Assembly (NCBI RefSeq): GCF_902459695.1
Contig: NZ_CABPRZ010000023.1
Span: forward strand, 30,909-94,908
Source of the DNA: Pandoraea terrae
GTDB lineage: Bacteria > Pseudomonadota > Gammaproteobacteria > Burkholderiales > Burkholderiaceae
DNA: 64,000 bases
Reading direction: 5' to 3'
Below are positions 26,774-36,187 of this stretch, one piece after another. The first letter of the stretch is position 1. Each line of letters begins with the position of its first letter. The translations under genes were made by a program, and so were the position numbers. The notes under the pieces were generated by a model. It saw only the letters and a list, made by a program, of their open reading frames with translations. It did not search any database and was not told where the DNA came from.

Positions 26774-27946
26774 TCAGGATTGCCGGCCGACGTCGCGCGC
26801 CGGTCCCCGATGGCTCGGATCGAACATCGCCATCAGGTAGAACAGGACGAGGTAAGGCCACGTCCACGCCAGCCAGCGGGCCAGGACGTTGAAGTGGACA
26901 TATTGTCCCTGCCGCCACATCTGCAGCGCCGACTCGTAATACGGATTCGCCGGCAGCAGATTGACCAGCACGAGCATGACCAGCAGCGCGGCGAACACGG
27001 CGATGCCGCGCAACGTTCGCGGCCCCCACGCAAGCGCCATCAGCAACGCGCCACCGACGACAAGGCCGTATACCGCGCCCGGCGTCACCCAATCAAACGC
27101 CTGCGCGGGCGAGAACTGGAGCGCCGCAGCCGACGACTTCACGGCGAAGGCCACCACGAACATTGCGCCGAGCAACGCAACGCGCGGCGCAGCGCGGCGC
27201 AAGGACAGCGTGAGCAGCAGCCCGGCCACGATGGTGCCGCTCGCGGTGACGACGGTCTCCCATAGGACATGACTCGCCACGGCGTCGAGATCCGACAGAT
27301 AACCTTGCAAGTCCGCCAGGCGCGGCACCCAGTCGAGCACGGTATCGGTCACGTCCGGGTCCTGCCACAGCCAGATCTGGCGTACGAGGTCGCCGTCTCC
27401 GAACAGGAACTGCTGCGGATAGGCCTGTGCCCACGGCCACAACGCCAACAATACGAGCAGCACGCTCGCGTGACGCTCGAACCATGCGAATCGCAACTGA
27501 CGCAGCCACCCCCGGTCGAGCAGCGGGCTGGTGAGCGGCACGGCCAACGCGCCGCCGATCAACGCGCCCACGGCGTTGGTCGCCAGATCCACGTTCGAGG
27601 CCACGCGTGTCGGCAAATAGGTCTGCAAGGCCTCCATGCCGCACGAGAGCAGGGCGCCGAGGGCCAGCGCGGCGAGGACCGCGCGCGTGCCGCGCCAGAC
27701 CGGGTGCAGCGCCAGCACCGTCATCACACCGAGCGGGATATAGCCGAGCACATTGGTGACGACATCGAACATCGTCATGTAGCGCGGCAGCGGCGCGAAC
27801 AGATAGTCGAACGGTCCGACGGCGGCGCGCTGGAACGTGAAGGGATACAGACTCGCGTAGGCGATAAGGAGAATCAGGCACAGCAACCCTTGCCGCGACA
27901 AGGGCGAGGCGCGGCGCTGCCATGGCTTCAACGGACGGTCATGCAT
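26774..27946 (-). CDS. VanZ-like family membrane protein
   Basis: Predicted 390 residues with about ten hydrophobic segments. The N-terminal part (FDVVTNVLGYIPLGVMTVLAL, SCGMEALQTYLPTRVASNVDL with the ME...R motif) is the VanZ domain, named after the teicoplanin-resistance protein VanZ; most family members are of unknown function and are found in envelope contexts. The second half adds further helices and may be a degenerate repeat. No vancomycin-resistance genes are near. It lies on the same strand as, and upstream of no obvious partner except the ferredoxin further on. Confidence 0.85.
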   Translation of the reverse strand: MHDRPLKPWQRRASPLSRQGLLCLILLIAYASLYPFTFQRAAVGPFDYLFAPLPRYMTMFDVVTNVLGYIPLGVMTVLALHPVWRGTRAVLAALALGALLSCGMEALQTYLPTRVASNVDLATNAVGALIGGALAVPLTSPLLDRGWLRQLRFAWFERHASVLLVLLALWPWAQAYPQQFLFGDGDLVRQIWLWQDPDVTDTVLDWVPRLADLQGYLSDLDAVASHVLWETVVTASGTIVAGLLLTLSLRRAAPRVALLGAMFVVAFAVKSSAAALQFSPAQAFDWVTPGAVYGLVVGGALLMALAWGPRTLRGIAVFAALLVMLVLVNLLPANPYYESALQMWRQGQYVHFNVLARWLAWTWPYLVLFYLMAMFDPSHRGPARDVGRQS

Positions 27947-27964
27947 GAGGCAGGGGCCACTCCT

Positions 27965-28579
27965 TTACCGCGGTTGTGCCGCGAGCCATTGGGCGAGCTG
28001 CAGCTGGATGGCATCGCTCGCCGCCGCGAGCGCCCGGGCCCCGCCGGCGGCGTCGGCCGTGGGGGCCGGCGCGTCGGCGCGCAGCGTCGTCTGTCCGCGC
28101 AGCTTCGTGCCGTCGAGCAGCGTTGCCCGGACTTGCACCACGCCGCGGCTGGCAACGTTCGTATCGAAATATTGCGAGAACTCCTCGAGCTCGACGCGCA
28201 AGACGGGCGCCGGCAGGGGATCGCCTGCGCCAAGCACCGCGTGATCGGCGGCGAAGCGGCCGCGCAGGCGATCGCCGAACAGCCGCGCCGGCGACGCCAG
28301 CCAACGGCTATTTGCGTAGGCCCGCGCCTGCTGTCCGTCCGTCGCCGGCAACCGGTAGAAGATCGCGTCCGTGTCGAGCCACGACGGTGCGCTAACCACC
28401 ACCTTGAGCGGCGGCACGGATGTGCGCGACACCCCCGCTTGCGGCTGCGCGGCGACCGGCGGCGGACCGAGATCGAAGCGGCCGACCGCGCCGGCCGCCG
28501 GGCCGGTGGCGCATGCCGCAAGCCACAGCGTGGCGGCGAGCGCCACGGCGCACAACGAATGCCGAACTATTCTCATCAC
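27965..28579 (-). CDS. PqiC-like ABC-transport auxiliary lipoprotein
   Basis: Predicted 204 residues. The signal LCAVALAATLWLAAC ends in a lipobox (LAAC), and the body matches the ABC-type transport auxiliary lipoprotein group (PF03886, PqiC/YmbA). In the Pqi system this outer-membrane lipoprotein completes a trans-envelope lipid path formed by the MCE protein. It is the last gene of a four-gene operon (permease, ATPase, MCE protein, lipoprotein), 14 bases after the MCE gene. Confidence 0.9.
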   Translation of the reverse strand: MMRIVRHSLCAVALAATLWLAACATGPAAGAVGRFDLGPPPVAAQPQAGVSRTSVPPLKVVVSAPSWLDTDAIFYRLPATDGQQARAYANSRWLASPARLFGDRLRGRFAADHAVLGAGDPLPAPVLRVELEEFSQYFDTNVASRGVVQVRATLLDGTKLRGQTTLRADAPAPTADAAGGARALAAASDAIQLQLAQWLAAQPR

Positions 28580-28593
28580 GTCTCCCTTGACGT

Positions 28594-29556
28594 CTAGTGG
28601 GCCGCGCCGGCGCCCGGCCAGGCGAAGCCGGACTCGCCGGGCCCGGGCGCCGGCGGCGTCGTGCCGAACAGCAAGGCGCGCGGATTGCGATTGATCGTGT
28701 CCGCTGCGGCGCCTACCGATTGCGCAGTCGACCGCAGGTCGTCGCTGAGGGTATTCAGGCGCGGCAGCGATTCTTCCTGCAACGCACCCTGCAGCGTGTG
28801 CAGCGTTTGCTCGAACGCGCCGAGGCTGGCCGTCGCCTGATCGGCCGCACGGCCGATGGTGTCAAGATTGCGCACAAGCGGTCCTTTCGGATCGGACAAC
28901 TGTTGCGTCAATTTTTGCGCGCCGGCCAGCGTGCCTTGCAAGGCCGTCATGGCCGCAGGCAACTGCACGGCCACCGGCTGAAGCTGCAGGGCGAGCTTGT
29001 CCACGCTCTGCGCGGCCGATTTGACGCCGGTGATGGCGCCCATCATTTCGCGCCGGTTATCTTCGCTCAGCAACTGGTTGACCGCTGTACTCGCTTCCTC
29101 GAGTTGATGCACGAGCCGGTTGCCGCGCGATTGCAATTCGTCGACAAAACTCGGCCGCAGCTGCAATTGCGCCACGTGCTTTTCCGACGAAGGCAACAGC
29201 GTGCGGTCGCGGTTGTCGTCGTCGAGCTGGACGAACGCGAGGCCCGTCACCCCTTGAAGGCTCAGCGTCGCGAAGGTCGAATGCGTCATCGGCGTGCCGC
29301 GGTCGACGATAATGCGGATGACAATCTGGCCGGGCGTCACCGGATCGAAGCGGATCGATGTCACCTTGCCGACTTCAAGCCCCCGATAACGCACCGTCGA
29401 CTCCGGATTGAGACCGTTGACGTTGGTGCGCGCGATCAAGTCGTATGGAATGCGCACGGTGTTGTCCCGGTTGAACCAGTACAACACCGACACGATGGCG
29501 GCGGCCAAGGCGAGCGTGAACAGCCCGGCCATGAAGGCATGCGATTTATTTTCCAT
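28594..29556 (-). CDS. MlaD/MCE-domain lipid transport protein
   Basis: Predicted 320 residues: one N-terminal membrane helix (FTLALAAAIVSVLYWF), a single MCE domain (residues about 38-115, with VRYRGLEVGKVTSIRF), then a long helical region of heptads (VDKLALQLQPVAVQLPAAM) and a Pro-rich tail. Single MCE rings with a long helical extension carry phospholipid or other lipids across the periplasm. The ATG lies inside the end of the ATPase gene (11-base overlap). Confidence 0.93.
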   Translation of the reverse strand: MENKSHAFMAGLFTLALAAAIVSVLYWFNRDNTVRIPYDLIARTNVNGLNPESTVRYRGLEVGKVTSIRFDPVTPGQIVIRIIVDRGTPMTHSTFATLSLQGVTGLAFVQLDDDNRDRTLLPSSEKHVAQLQLRPSFVDELQSRGNRLVHQLEEASTAVNQLLSEDNRREMMGAITGVKSAAQSVDKLALQLQPVAVQLPAAMTALQGTLAGAQKLTQQLSDPKGPLVRNLDTIGRAADQATASLGAFEQTLHTLQGALQEESLPRLNTLSDDLRSTAQSVGAAADTINRNPRALLFGTTPPAPGPGESGFAWPGAGAAH

Positions 29557-30427
29557 CTTCCAATAGCTCCGAAACCTTGGCGCGGCGCGCCGCCGGCAAC
29601 GCCTGAAGCGAGCGCCGCCCGCGCTCCCCGAGGAAGTACGCCCGGATAAACGGATGATCGACGCGAACCACGTCTTCCACCGGCGCGTTGACGAGCACCT
29701 TGCGGTCGGCCAGCACCGCCACGCTGGTCGACAACATCACCATGGTGTCGAGATCGTGTGTGACCATTACCACGGTCAAGCCAAGCGAGCGATGTAAACC
29801 GCGCACCATGGCGACGAATTCGTCCGATGCCTCCGGATCCAGGCCCGCGGTCGGCTCATCGAGAAACAGCAGTTCGGGCTCGAGCGCAATGGCACGCGCA
29901 ATCCCCACGCGCTTTACCATGCCGCCCGACAGTTCGGACGGCAGCCGGCTGGCATGCCTGCACGACAGCCCGACCATTTCGAGCTTGTACATCACCACGT
30001 CCCGGATCAGATCCTCGGACAATGTGTGCAGTTCGCGCAAAGGCTGCGCAATATTGTCGAAGACCGATAACGCCGAGAACAGCGCGCCGCGCTGGAACAG
30101 CATACCCGAGCGGCGGCGCAACAAATGCGCGGTACGCCGGTCGATCATTGTGATGTCATGACCGAAGATACGGATGTGCCCGCTCGAGGGATCTTCGAGC
30201 CCCATGATCTGGCGCACCAGCGTGGTCTTGCCCGATCCGGAGCCGCCGACGAGGGCGACGATATCGCCGCGCGACACCGTCAGGTCAAGGTGTTCGTGGA
30301 TCACGTGGCTGCCGTAGCGCTTGCAAAGATCGCGCACCTCGATGATCGGCTCGCCGTCGGCCAACGTCAATGCGCCACGGGCGTCGGGCGGCGCGTTGGC
30401 GGGCATGTTCGGCATGGTGCTGGTCAT
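29546..30427 (-). CDS. MlaF-like ABC transporter ATPase
   Basis: Predicted 293 residues. Walker A GGSGSGKTTL near residue 58, signature LSGGMVKRVGIARAIA near 158 and Walker B LLFLDEPTAGLDPE identify an ATPase of the Mla/Mce lipid transport class. A 25-residue N-terminal tail precedes the domain. Its ATG overlaps the permease stop (ATGA), so the permease and ATPase should be made in step. Confidence 0.93.
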   Translation of the reverse strand: MTSTMPNMPANAPPDARGALTLADGEPIIEVRDLCKRYGSHVIHEHLDLTVSRGDIVALVGGSGSGKTTLVRQIMGLEDPSSGHIRIFGHDITMIDRRTAHLLRRRSGMLFQRGALFSALSVFDNIAQPLRELHTLSEDLIRDVVMYKLEMVGLSCRHASRLPSELSGGMVKRVGIARAIALEPELLFLDEPTAGLDPEASDEFVAMVRGLHRSLGLTVVMVTHDLDTMVMLSTSVAVLADRKVLVNAPVEDVVRVDHPFIRAYFLGERGRRSLQALPAARRAKVSELLEDGK

Positions 30428-31584
30428 CCGAACCCCACTCTCGAGAACAGGATCGCAAAGACCGCGTCGGCGAGGATGACCACGGTGATGGAGGTCACCA
30501 CGGATTGCGTCGTGCCTTCGCCAAGACTCTTCGTATTGGGTGCGACGCGCAGCCCGAAGTGGCAGGCGACGAACGCGATCAGCATGCCGAACACGACGCC
30601 CTTGCCCAGGCCGATCCACAAGTTTGCGATATTGACCGCACCCGGCAACGTCGAAAAGAAGTACTTCAGGCCGATGCCGAGTTCGACCTTGGCCGCCAGC
30701 GCACCGCCGGCCAGCGACACGATGTTCGTCCACATGACGAGCAACGGCATGGCCACCGCGAGCGCAATGACCTTCGGCGCAATCAGGCGAAGGCCATGCG
30801 GAATATCCATGACGCGCATGGCATCGAGCTCTTCCGTCACGCGCATGACGCCGAGTTGCGCCGTGATGGCCGAACCGGAGCGGCCTGCCACCAGAATGGC
30901 GGACAGCACCGGCCCGAGCTCGCGGATGATCGACAATCCCAGAATATTGACGATGAATGTGCTGGCGCCGTACAGCTTGAGCTGTTGCGACGACAGATAG
31001 GACAGGACGATGCCGATCAGGAACGCGGTGAGCGCCGTAATGCCGAGCGCTTGCGTGCCGGCACTGTAGATGTTGGCGGAGATTTCGCGCCACGGGGCCC
31101 GGACCGGGTGACGCGCCATGCGCAGCAGATCGAAGATGAACTGTCCGAGCATGCCAATGCCGTCGCGCAAATGATCGCACAACGAAAAAATCGCAAAGCC
31201 GACGCGGCTGACGAAACTGATGCGCGGCGCCGGCTCCGGCGTCTCCCGGGTCGTATCGAACGTCGCCAGCCGTGCAAACAGCGTGCGCTGCGCAGCGGTC
31301 AACGCCACCTGCCGCGGCAGTTGGCCCCGCCAGTAACGCCACAACGCCTGCGCACCCACGTGATCGAGTTTTTCGACTTGCGTCAGGTCCCACGCCAGAT
31401 CACCGCGCGGCAGCGCTCGCACCAGACCCAGCAGGGTCTTCTTGCGCCGCGCCAGCGCCAACGCGGTCCAGAGACCACGAAGCATCACCACCCGGCCTTG
31501 TGCGGTGGTGGTCAGCTCCAGTGTGGGCACGGCGTCGAGATTCAAGCGGGCGGTCTCCTTGGCATCGTCAGCGGCTGCGGCCAT
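30424..31584 (-). CDS. MlaE-family permease with N-terminal STAS-like domain
   Basis: Predicted 386 residues. Residues about 1-120 form a STAS-like domain (VVMLRGLWTALALARR, LTQVEKLDHVGAQALWRYW); the remainder is a five-to-six helix MlaE permease with the typical AGRSGSAITAQLGVMRVTEELDAM segment. In E. coli the STAS part is a separate protein, MlaB; here it is fused, as in many proteobacterial YrbE-like permeases. First gene of the lipid transport operon. Confidence 0.93.
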   Translation of the reverse strand: MAAAADDAKETARLNLDAVPTLELTTTAQGRVVMLRGLWTALALARRKKTLLGLVRALPRGDLAWDLTQVEKLDHVGAQALWRYWRGQLPRQVALTAAQRTLFARLATFDTTRETPEPAPRISFVSRVGFAIFSLCDHLRDGIGMLGQFIFDLLRMARHPVRAPWREISANIYSAGTQALGITALTAFLIGIVLSYLSSQQLKLYGASTFIVNILGLSIIRELGPVLSAILVAGRSGSAITAQLGVMRVTEELDAMRVMDIPHGLRLIAPKVIALAVAMPLLVMWTNIVSLAGGALAAKVELGIGLKYFFSTLPGAVNIANLWIGLGKGVVFGMLIAFVACHFGLRVAPNTKSLGEGTTQSVVTSITVVILADAVFAILFSRVGFG

Positions 31585-31726
31585 TGTACGGTACTCACGG
31601 CGGCCCTTCCTGGCAATCGGACGACACCCCGATCGTTCAAGGAATCAGCGCACACGCCGCTCGGACTTGCCCGAAAGCCATGAGCACGGCCCCTCTCCGG
31701 ACGAACAGCCCGTTACAATACGAGCC

Positions 31727-32740
31727 ATGACTTCACGCACTTCCCCCCACGACACGCCGACCGCCGCCGCCTCGCCCGACGCCGCGCGAGGCGATGCAGC
31801 CCTCGCGCCCGAGACCGGCCGCCGTCGCGTCGACGCCTCCCGCCTGGCTGCGCGCCTGGCCCTGCCGGTGCGGCGTTGGCCCATCGACCTCGTCGACGTC
31901 ACGGGATCGACCAACGCGGACCTGCTGGTCCGCCTGCGCGATGATCCGTCGCAGGCGCCGGCCGCGCGTCTGGCCTATACCCAGGAAGCGGGCCGCGGTC
32001 AGCGCGGGCGCGCTTGGCAAAGCGTGCCGGGCGACAGCCTTACCTTTTCCGTCGCCTATGCCATGCCCGGAGGACCGGCCCGGTTGGCCGGCTTGTCGCT
32101 CGCGACAGGGGTGGCCGTCGTCGAGGCGCTCTCCGACCTACCGCTGTCCCGGCCGCAGGCCGTGGCGCTGAAATGGCCGAACGACGTCCTGCTGGCCGGG
32201 CGCAAGCTCGCCGGCATCCTGATCGAGACGGTTCCCGCCGGTCAGGGCCGAACGGGCGTCGTTATCGGCATCGGCATCAACCTGCGCCAGGCCGAAGCGC
32301 TGTCTGCGCGCATGGCGGCGGCCCCGGCGGGCGCTTCAACGGCATCCGCTGGCGCTGCGCAAACGAACGCCGCCGACCTCGTGCCCGCCACCCAGCCAGC
32401 TGCGCTCGAGGAGGTGCTGGCCGAGCCCGACATGACCACGGTTTTCGCGGCTTTGCTGAACCGGCTCGCCCCCATGCTCGACCGGTTCGCGACCGAGGGC
32501 TTCGCGCCGTTCCGGGACGACTGGGAAACGATGCATGCGTTCGCCAACGCGCCCGTGCGCCTGATCGAACGGGGCCGCGACATCCTGCACGGCATCGCGC
32601 TCGGCGTTGACATGCAAGGCTGTCTGCGTGTGGCCACGGACAACGGTGAGCGGGTTATCGCCAGCGGCGAAGTCTCGCTACGGCCTGCCGGCCCGGGTGG
32701 CCCTGCGCGGACCGGAGATCGTGCCGGAGATCGCGAATGA
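31727..32740 (+). CDS. birA: Biotin-[acetyl-CoA carboxylase] ligase
   Basis: Predicted 337 residues. The catalytic core shows GSTNADLLVRL, the biotin-binding loop QEAGRGQRGRAWQS near residue 90, and LKWPNDVLLAG. No helix-turn-helix DNA-binding domain precedes it, so it is probably only a ligase and not the bio operon repressor found in E. coli. An Ala-rich insertion near residue 205 (AAAPAGASTASAGAAQ) is unusual. Four-base overlap with coaX downstream. Confidence 0.94.
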   Translation: MTSRTSPHDTPTAAASPDAARGDAALAPETGRRRVDASRLAARLALPVRRWPIDLVDVTGSTNADLLVRLRDDPSQAPAARLAYTQEAGRGQRGRAWQSVPGDSLTFSVAYAMPGGPARLAGLSLATGVAVVEALSDLPLSRPQAVALKWPNDVLLAGRKLAGILIETVPAGQGRTGVVIGIGINLRQAEALSARMAAAPAGASTASAGAAQTNAADLVPATQPAALEEVLAEPDMTTVFAALLNRLAPMLDRFATEGFAPFRDDWETMHAFANAPVRLIERGRDILHGIALGVDMQGCLRVATDNGERVIASGEVSLRPAGPGGPARTGDRAGDRE

Positions 32741-33642
32741 GCGCGCCCTGGCTCCTCATCGACGCGGGCAACAGCCGTATCAAATGGGCGTTGGCGCCGG
32801 GCCGAAAGCCGGCCGGCTGGCGTGCCGCCCAACCGGCTTTCCTGGCGAGCGGCGCCGTAGCGCACGCACAGTGGCGGAGTCTGGCAGGAGACATCCGTGC
32901 CCAATGGCCAGCCCCGGATACGCGTCTCGCGCCGCCGCTCGGGGCAACGCCGGGCCTCCCCATCGGGCAACCCGATCGGCCCGGCGGCATCGCGTGTCCC
33001 GCACCCGCCGGGGTATGGGTATCGAACGTTGCGGGCGAGGCGGCCGACCAGGCCGTGCGCGTGACGTTGCAGACGCTCTGGGGCGTGGGACCGCCCGCCC
33101 CGCTGAACGTCCTTCGCTCGACTGCCGCAGCCGGCGGCATCGTCAATCGCTATGCCGATCCGTCGCAGTTGGGTACTGACCGCTGGGCGAGTCTGATCGG
33201 CGCCCATGCCGCCTTTCCCGGTGAACATCTGCTCATCGTGACATTGGGAACGGCCACCACGGTTGAAGCGCTCACGTCGGCAGGCGAATTCCTGGGCGGC
33301 GTCATCGCCCCCGGGCCAGCGCTGATGTTGTCATCGCTGGCGCAGGGGACGGCGCAACTTCCGAACGTGACGGCCGACACACCCGCGCTCGCCACCGGCT
33401 TTGCCGTCAACACGCACGACGCCCTGATCAGCGGCTGCCTGGGCGCACAGGCCGGGCTGGTCGAACGCTGCCATGCGTCGCTGCAACGCGATCTCGGGGG
33501 TGCGGTGAGGTGCGTGCTGGCGGGTGGCGCACGACGCCTGCTCGCGCCCATGTTGTCCATTCCCTTTACGGAACACGATCACCTGGTGTTGGCCGGACTG
33601 TATGAAATCGCCGTGCATCCCGCCACCGGCGGAGATCGCTGA
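32737..33642 (+). CDS. coaX: Type III pantothenate kinase
   Basis: Predicted 301 residues. LLIDAGNSRIKWAL (phosphate loop with catalytic Asp), LGTDRWASLIGAHA and VTLGTATTVEALT are the CoaX signatures of the ASKHA fold. It phosphorylates pantothenate in coenzyme A synthesis and needs a monovalent cation. Overlaps birA (ATGA) upstream and the SPOR gene downstream (TGATG); birA-coaX adjacency is usual in betaproteobacteria. Confidence 0.95.
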   Translation: MSAPWLLIDAGNSRIKWALAPGRKPAGWRAAQPAFLASGAVAHAQWRSLAGDIRAQWPAPDTRLAPPLGATPGLPIGQPDRPGGIACPAPAGVWVSNVAGEAADQAVRVTLQTLWGVGPPAPLNVLRSTAAAGGIVNRYADPSQLGTDRWASLIGAHAAFPGEHLLIVTLGTATTVEALTSAGEFLGGVIAPGPALMLSSLAQGTAQLPNVTADTPALATGFAVNTHDALISGCLGAQAGLVERCHASLQRDLGGAVRCVLAGGARRLLAPMLSIPFTEHDHLVLAGLYEIAVHPATGGDR

Positions 33643-34463
33643 TGTTGCGCGCCCTGATTCTGGTCGTCGTACTTGTTGCCAACGCGGTCTTCGCGGCGTA
33701 CCAGTTCGGCTGGATCGGCCCGTGGCATGGGTTGCTGCAGGCCACCGGCCGCGAACCGGAGCGGCTGCAGCGGCAGCTTGCGCCAAACACGCTGAAAGTC
33801 GTGAGCGGCAGCGTAAGCGCGCCGGACGCCAAGGCCGAGCGCGATGCCGCGGGTGAATCGGCAGCGACGGCGACGCCGGGCGCAGACGTCGCCAGCACGG
33901 CCGTGGCCGGCGGTCTCGCCACGGCTCCGTCACTCGTGACGCGCAGCGCACAGGCGTCAGCAGGGACTGGGGCGGTGCTGGCGTGCCTCGACATCGGCCC
34001 GTTCCCCGCGCAGGAGGCGGCGCACGCCAAGGGGCTCCTGCTTGCCCTGTTGCCAGCAGGACAGGGCGACATGCAAAGCATGCCCATCGACAAGCGGTGG
34101 TGGATTCATCTCGATCCGGTACCGAACCGCGCGGCGGCAGACCGGCAACTTGCGCAGTTGCGCGCCGCCGGCGTGACCGAATATTTCTTGCTCAACAACG
34201 AAGGCGCGCCCGGCGTGACGGTATCGCTGGGCCTGTTCAATGACCGGGAGCGGGCGGCGAGGCTGATGGACGTGGCGCAACGCAAGGGCCTCACGCCACA
34301 GTTGACCGAACGGCCCAACAGCAAGAGCCGTATCGTCTACCGGATAGCGGGTGTCAGCACTGCCGTTGCCGGCCAGATGCGCAATTTTGCCCGTCAACAA
34401 TGGAGCTCGCAGACGGTACGCGATTGTCCTTCACCGGCGGGGAGTCCGCCGGTGACGCATTAG
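33642..34463 (+). CDS. SPOR-domain membrane protein
   Basis: Predicted 273 residues: one N-terminal membrane helix (LILVVVLVANAVFAAYQF), a low-complexity Ala-rich linker, and a C-terminal region (about 105-215) with WWIHLDPVPNRAAADRQLAQLR and LGLFNDRERAARLMDVAQRK, the SPOR fold that binds denuded peptidoglycan at division sites. Start overlaps the coaX stop by one base. Confidence 0.85.
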   Translation: MLRALILVVVLVANAVFAAYQFGWIGPWHGLLQATGREPERLQRQLAPNTLKVVSGSVSAPDAKAERDAAGESAATATPGADVASTAVAGGLATAPSLVTRSAQASAGTGAVLACLDIGPFPAQEAAHAKGLLLALLPAGQGDMQSMPIDKRWWIHLDPVPNRAAADRQLAQLRAAGVTEYFLLNNEGAPGVTVSLGLFNDRERAARLMDVAQRKGLTPQLTERPNSKSRIVYRIAGVSTAVAGQMRNFARQQWSSQTVRDCPSPAGSPPVTH

Positions 34464-34478
34464 GGGCCTGTTCACGCT
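34464..34478 (-). repeat. 3'-end repeat GCGTGAACAGGCCC, copy 3
   Basis: Begins right after the stop codon of the plus-strand SPOR gene and lies 30 bases past the asparaginase stop on the minus strand, so it fills the gap between two convergent genes. Confidence 0.6.
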
Positions 34479-34507
34479 GACATCGGGCGCGCGTTGCCCG
34501 GCGCCGC

Positions 34508-35512
34508 TTACACCCGCTTGAGCTTGACCACCGGCCGCACGACGCCGGTGCGCGTGCCGCGCGCATTGGTGACCAGGGGCAATGCCCAAGGGGCGAGACC
34601 GGTGTTTTCCGGGGCGTCGACGTATCCAAGTTGCTGCAACACGCTGACGGCGGCGGTATACAGCGCACGCATATTGCCATCCACGACCTTGATCGCAATG
34701 CCGAGACCGGCCGAACGTATGCCGATGGTCTGCACGCCATCGGCACCGATCTTGGCAACCCAGTCGCCAGGCGCCATGCGCATGAAGGCGAGGTCGTTAC
34801 GGTTCGTTCCCGAGACCATCTCCGGATGCGCCGTCATCGCGGCGAACAGGGTCGATAGCGCGTCGCCCTCGCTTGCCGCCAGCCGCGCGTAGGCCGCCGC
34901 GAGACGCTCCAGGGGCAATGCGTAGTTCGGCGCCGAACACCCATCGATGCCGAGCGGCAAATCATTTCCGTCCATGCCGACCACGCTGCCGACACGCTTG
35001 CGAATGGCCATCTGCAACGGGTGGGCCGGATCGAGGTAGCTCTCCAGCGGCAGGCCGTATTGCGCACAATACGCCAGGAATCCCGCATGCTTGCCGGAGC
35101 AGTTGTGATGCAGGGGGGTAGGCTTCAGATTCGCCGGCGGGCGCTTGCCGACTGCCGAGTAGTAGGTCGGGGTATGGCATCCGCATTGCAGATGATGTTC
35201 GTCGCAACCGGACTTCGTGAGCAGGCTGCGCACACCGTCGAGATGAAACGCCTCGCCTGAATGGCTTGCGCACAACAACGCGAGTTCGGCGGAGGTCAGG
35301 TCGAAATGACTTACGCCGCCGCCTTCAACGAACGGCAACGCCTGAAACGGCTTGAGCGTCGAACGCGAAAAAGTCAGGAACGACGGATCACCGGCGGCAT
35401 ACCGCAGACGGCCCGCGGCGTCGACCACGGCGACCGAGCCGTAGTGAATGCATTCGACCGTGTCGACGCTGCCTGCGCCGCGCGTGACTTCGACAAGCGG
35501 CGCGAGCGTCAT
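34508..35512 (-). CDS. Asparaginase, Rhizobium-type (PF06089)
   Basis: Predicted 334 residues. LVEVTRGAGSVDTVECIHYG, STLKPFQALPFVEGG with the catalytic-region SxxK (STLK), CASHSGE and HHNCSGKHAGFL identify the thermolabile/rhizobial L-asparaginase II family, distinct from E. coli type enzymes. It hydrolyses asparagine to aspartate and ammonia. The ATG overlaps the rfaE2 stop by four bases (ATGA). Confidence 0.9.
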   Translation of the reverse strand: MTLAPLVEVTRGAGSVDTVECIHYGSVAVVDAAGRLRYAAGDPSFLTFSRSTLKPFQALPFVEGGGVSHFDLTSAELALLCASHSGEAFHLDGVRSLLTKSGCDEHHLQCGCHTPTYYSAVGKRPPANLKPTPLHHNCSGKHAGFLAYCAQYGLPLESYLDPAHPLQMAIRKRVGSVVGMDGNDLPLGIDGCSAPNYALPLERLAAAYARLAASEGDALSTLFAAMTAHPEMVSGTNRNDLAFMRMAPGDWVAKIGADGVQTIGIRSAGLGIAIKVVDGNMRALYTAAVSVLQQLGYVDAPENTGLAPWALPLVTNARGTRTGVVRPVVKLKRV

Positions 35513-35988
35513 GATGCCCTCACGCGTTGCAACAGCGAGGTCGTCGAACGCTGATGCGCGAACGGGATCGCGACCGCGCGACCGCCCCAGGCGCGCACCA
35601 GCGCCGTTTCCGGCAGCATGTCCATGTCGTAGTCGCCGCCCTTGACCAGCACGTCGGGCCGTAGCGCCGAAATCAGGTCGACCGGGGTCGATTCGCCGAA
35701 AGGCAGCACCCAATCGACACTGGCCAGCGCCGCAAGCAGCGCCATGCGGTCATCTTCACGATTGATGGGCCGGTCATCGCCCTTGCCGAGCGTGCGTACC
35801 GATGCGTCCGTGTTCACGCCAACGACGAGGCAGGCGCCGAGCGCTCTCGCCTGCGCGAGATAAGTGACGTGCCCCCGGTGCAGTATGTCGAACACGCCAT
35901 TGGTAAAGACGAGCGGACGCGGCAGCGTCGACAGGCGCGCCACAAGCGCATCGCGCGTCGTGATCTTGGCTTCGAAATCGGTTTGCAT
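35509..35988 (-). CDS. rfaE2: D-glycero-beta-D-manno-heptose 1-phosphate adenylyltransferase
   Basis: Predicted 159 residues, a nucleotidyltransferase with the HIGH-like motif in TNGVFDILHRGHVTYL near residue 30 and VDWVLPFGESTPVDLI. It makes ADP-heptose for the LPS inner core. In betaproteobacteria the kinase and adenylyltransferase halves of E. coli HldE are encoded separately, and this is the transferase half. Start MQTDFEAKITT is preferred to an upstream in-frame ATG. Confidence 0.93.
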   Translation of the reverse strand: MQTDFEAKITTRDALVARLSTLPRPLVFTNGVFDILHRGHVTYLAQARALGACLVVGVNTDASVRTLGKGDDRPINREDDRMALLAALASVDWVLPFGESTPVDLISALRPDVLVKGGDYDMDMLPETALVRAWGGRAVAIPFAHQRSTTSLLQRVRAS

Positions 35989-36097
35989 GACGGTAGGAAA
36001 CGTTCTGAATTCAGGAGCATCAAGCCCCGAGCCGGCGCGCGCGGGCACCCCGGCGCCGGAGGCTGAGCGTCATTGTCCCACGTTGCCGGGCACCCAT

Positions 36098-36133
36098 GAA
36101 AAAAGGGAGCCGAAGCCCCCCTTCTTTTTCGTG
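36098..36133. terminator. Bidirectional terminator
   Basis: An imperfect stem with A-run before and T-run after (GAAAAAAGGGAGC ... GCCCCCTTCTTTTTC) lies 46 bases past the di-iron gene stop on the minus strand. Both strands end in T runs. Confidence 0.6.
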
Positions 36134-36187
36134 TCCGGCACACCGGCTGCGCACCTGGACAGTGCGCGGCGCGCAGAACGGCAGTGT

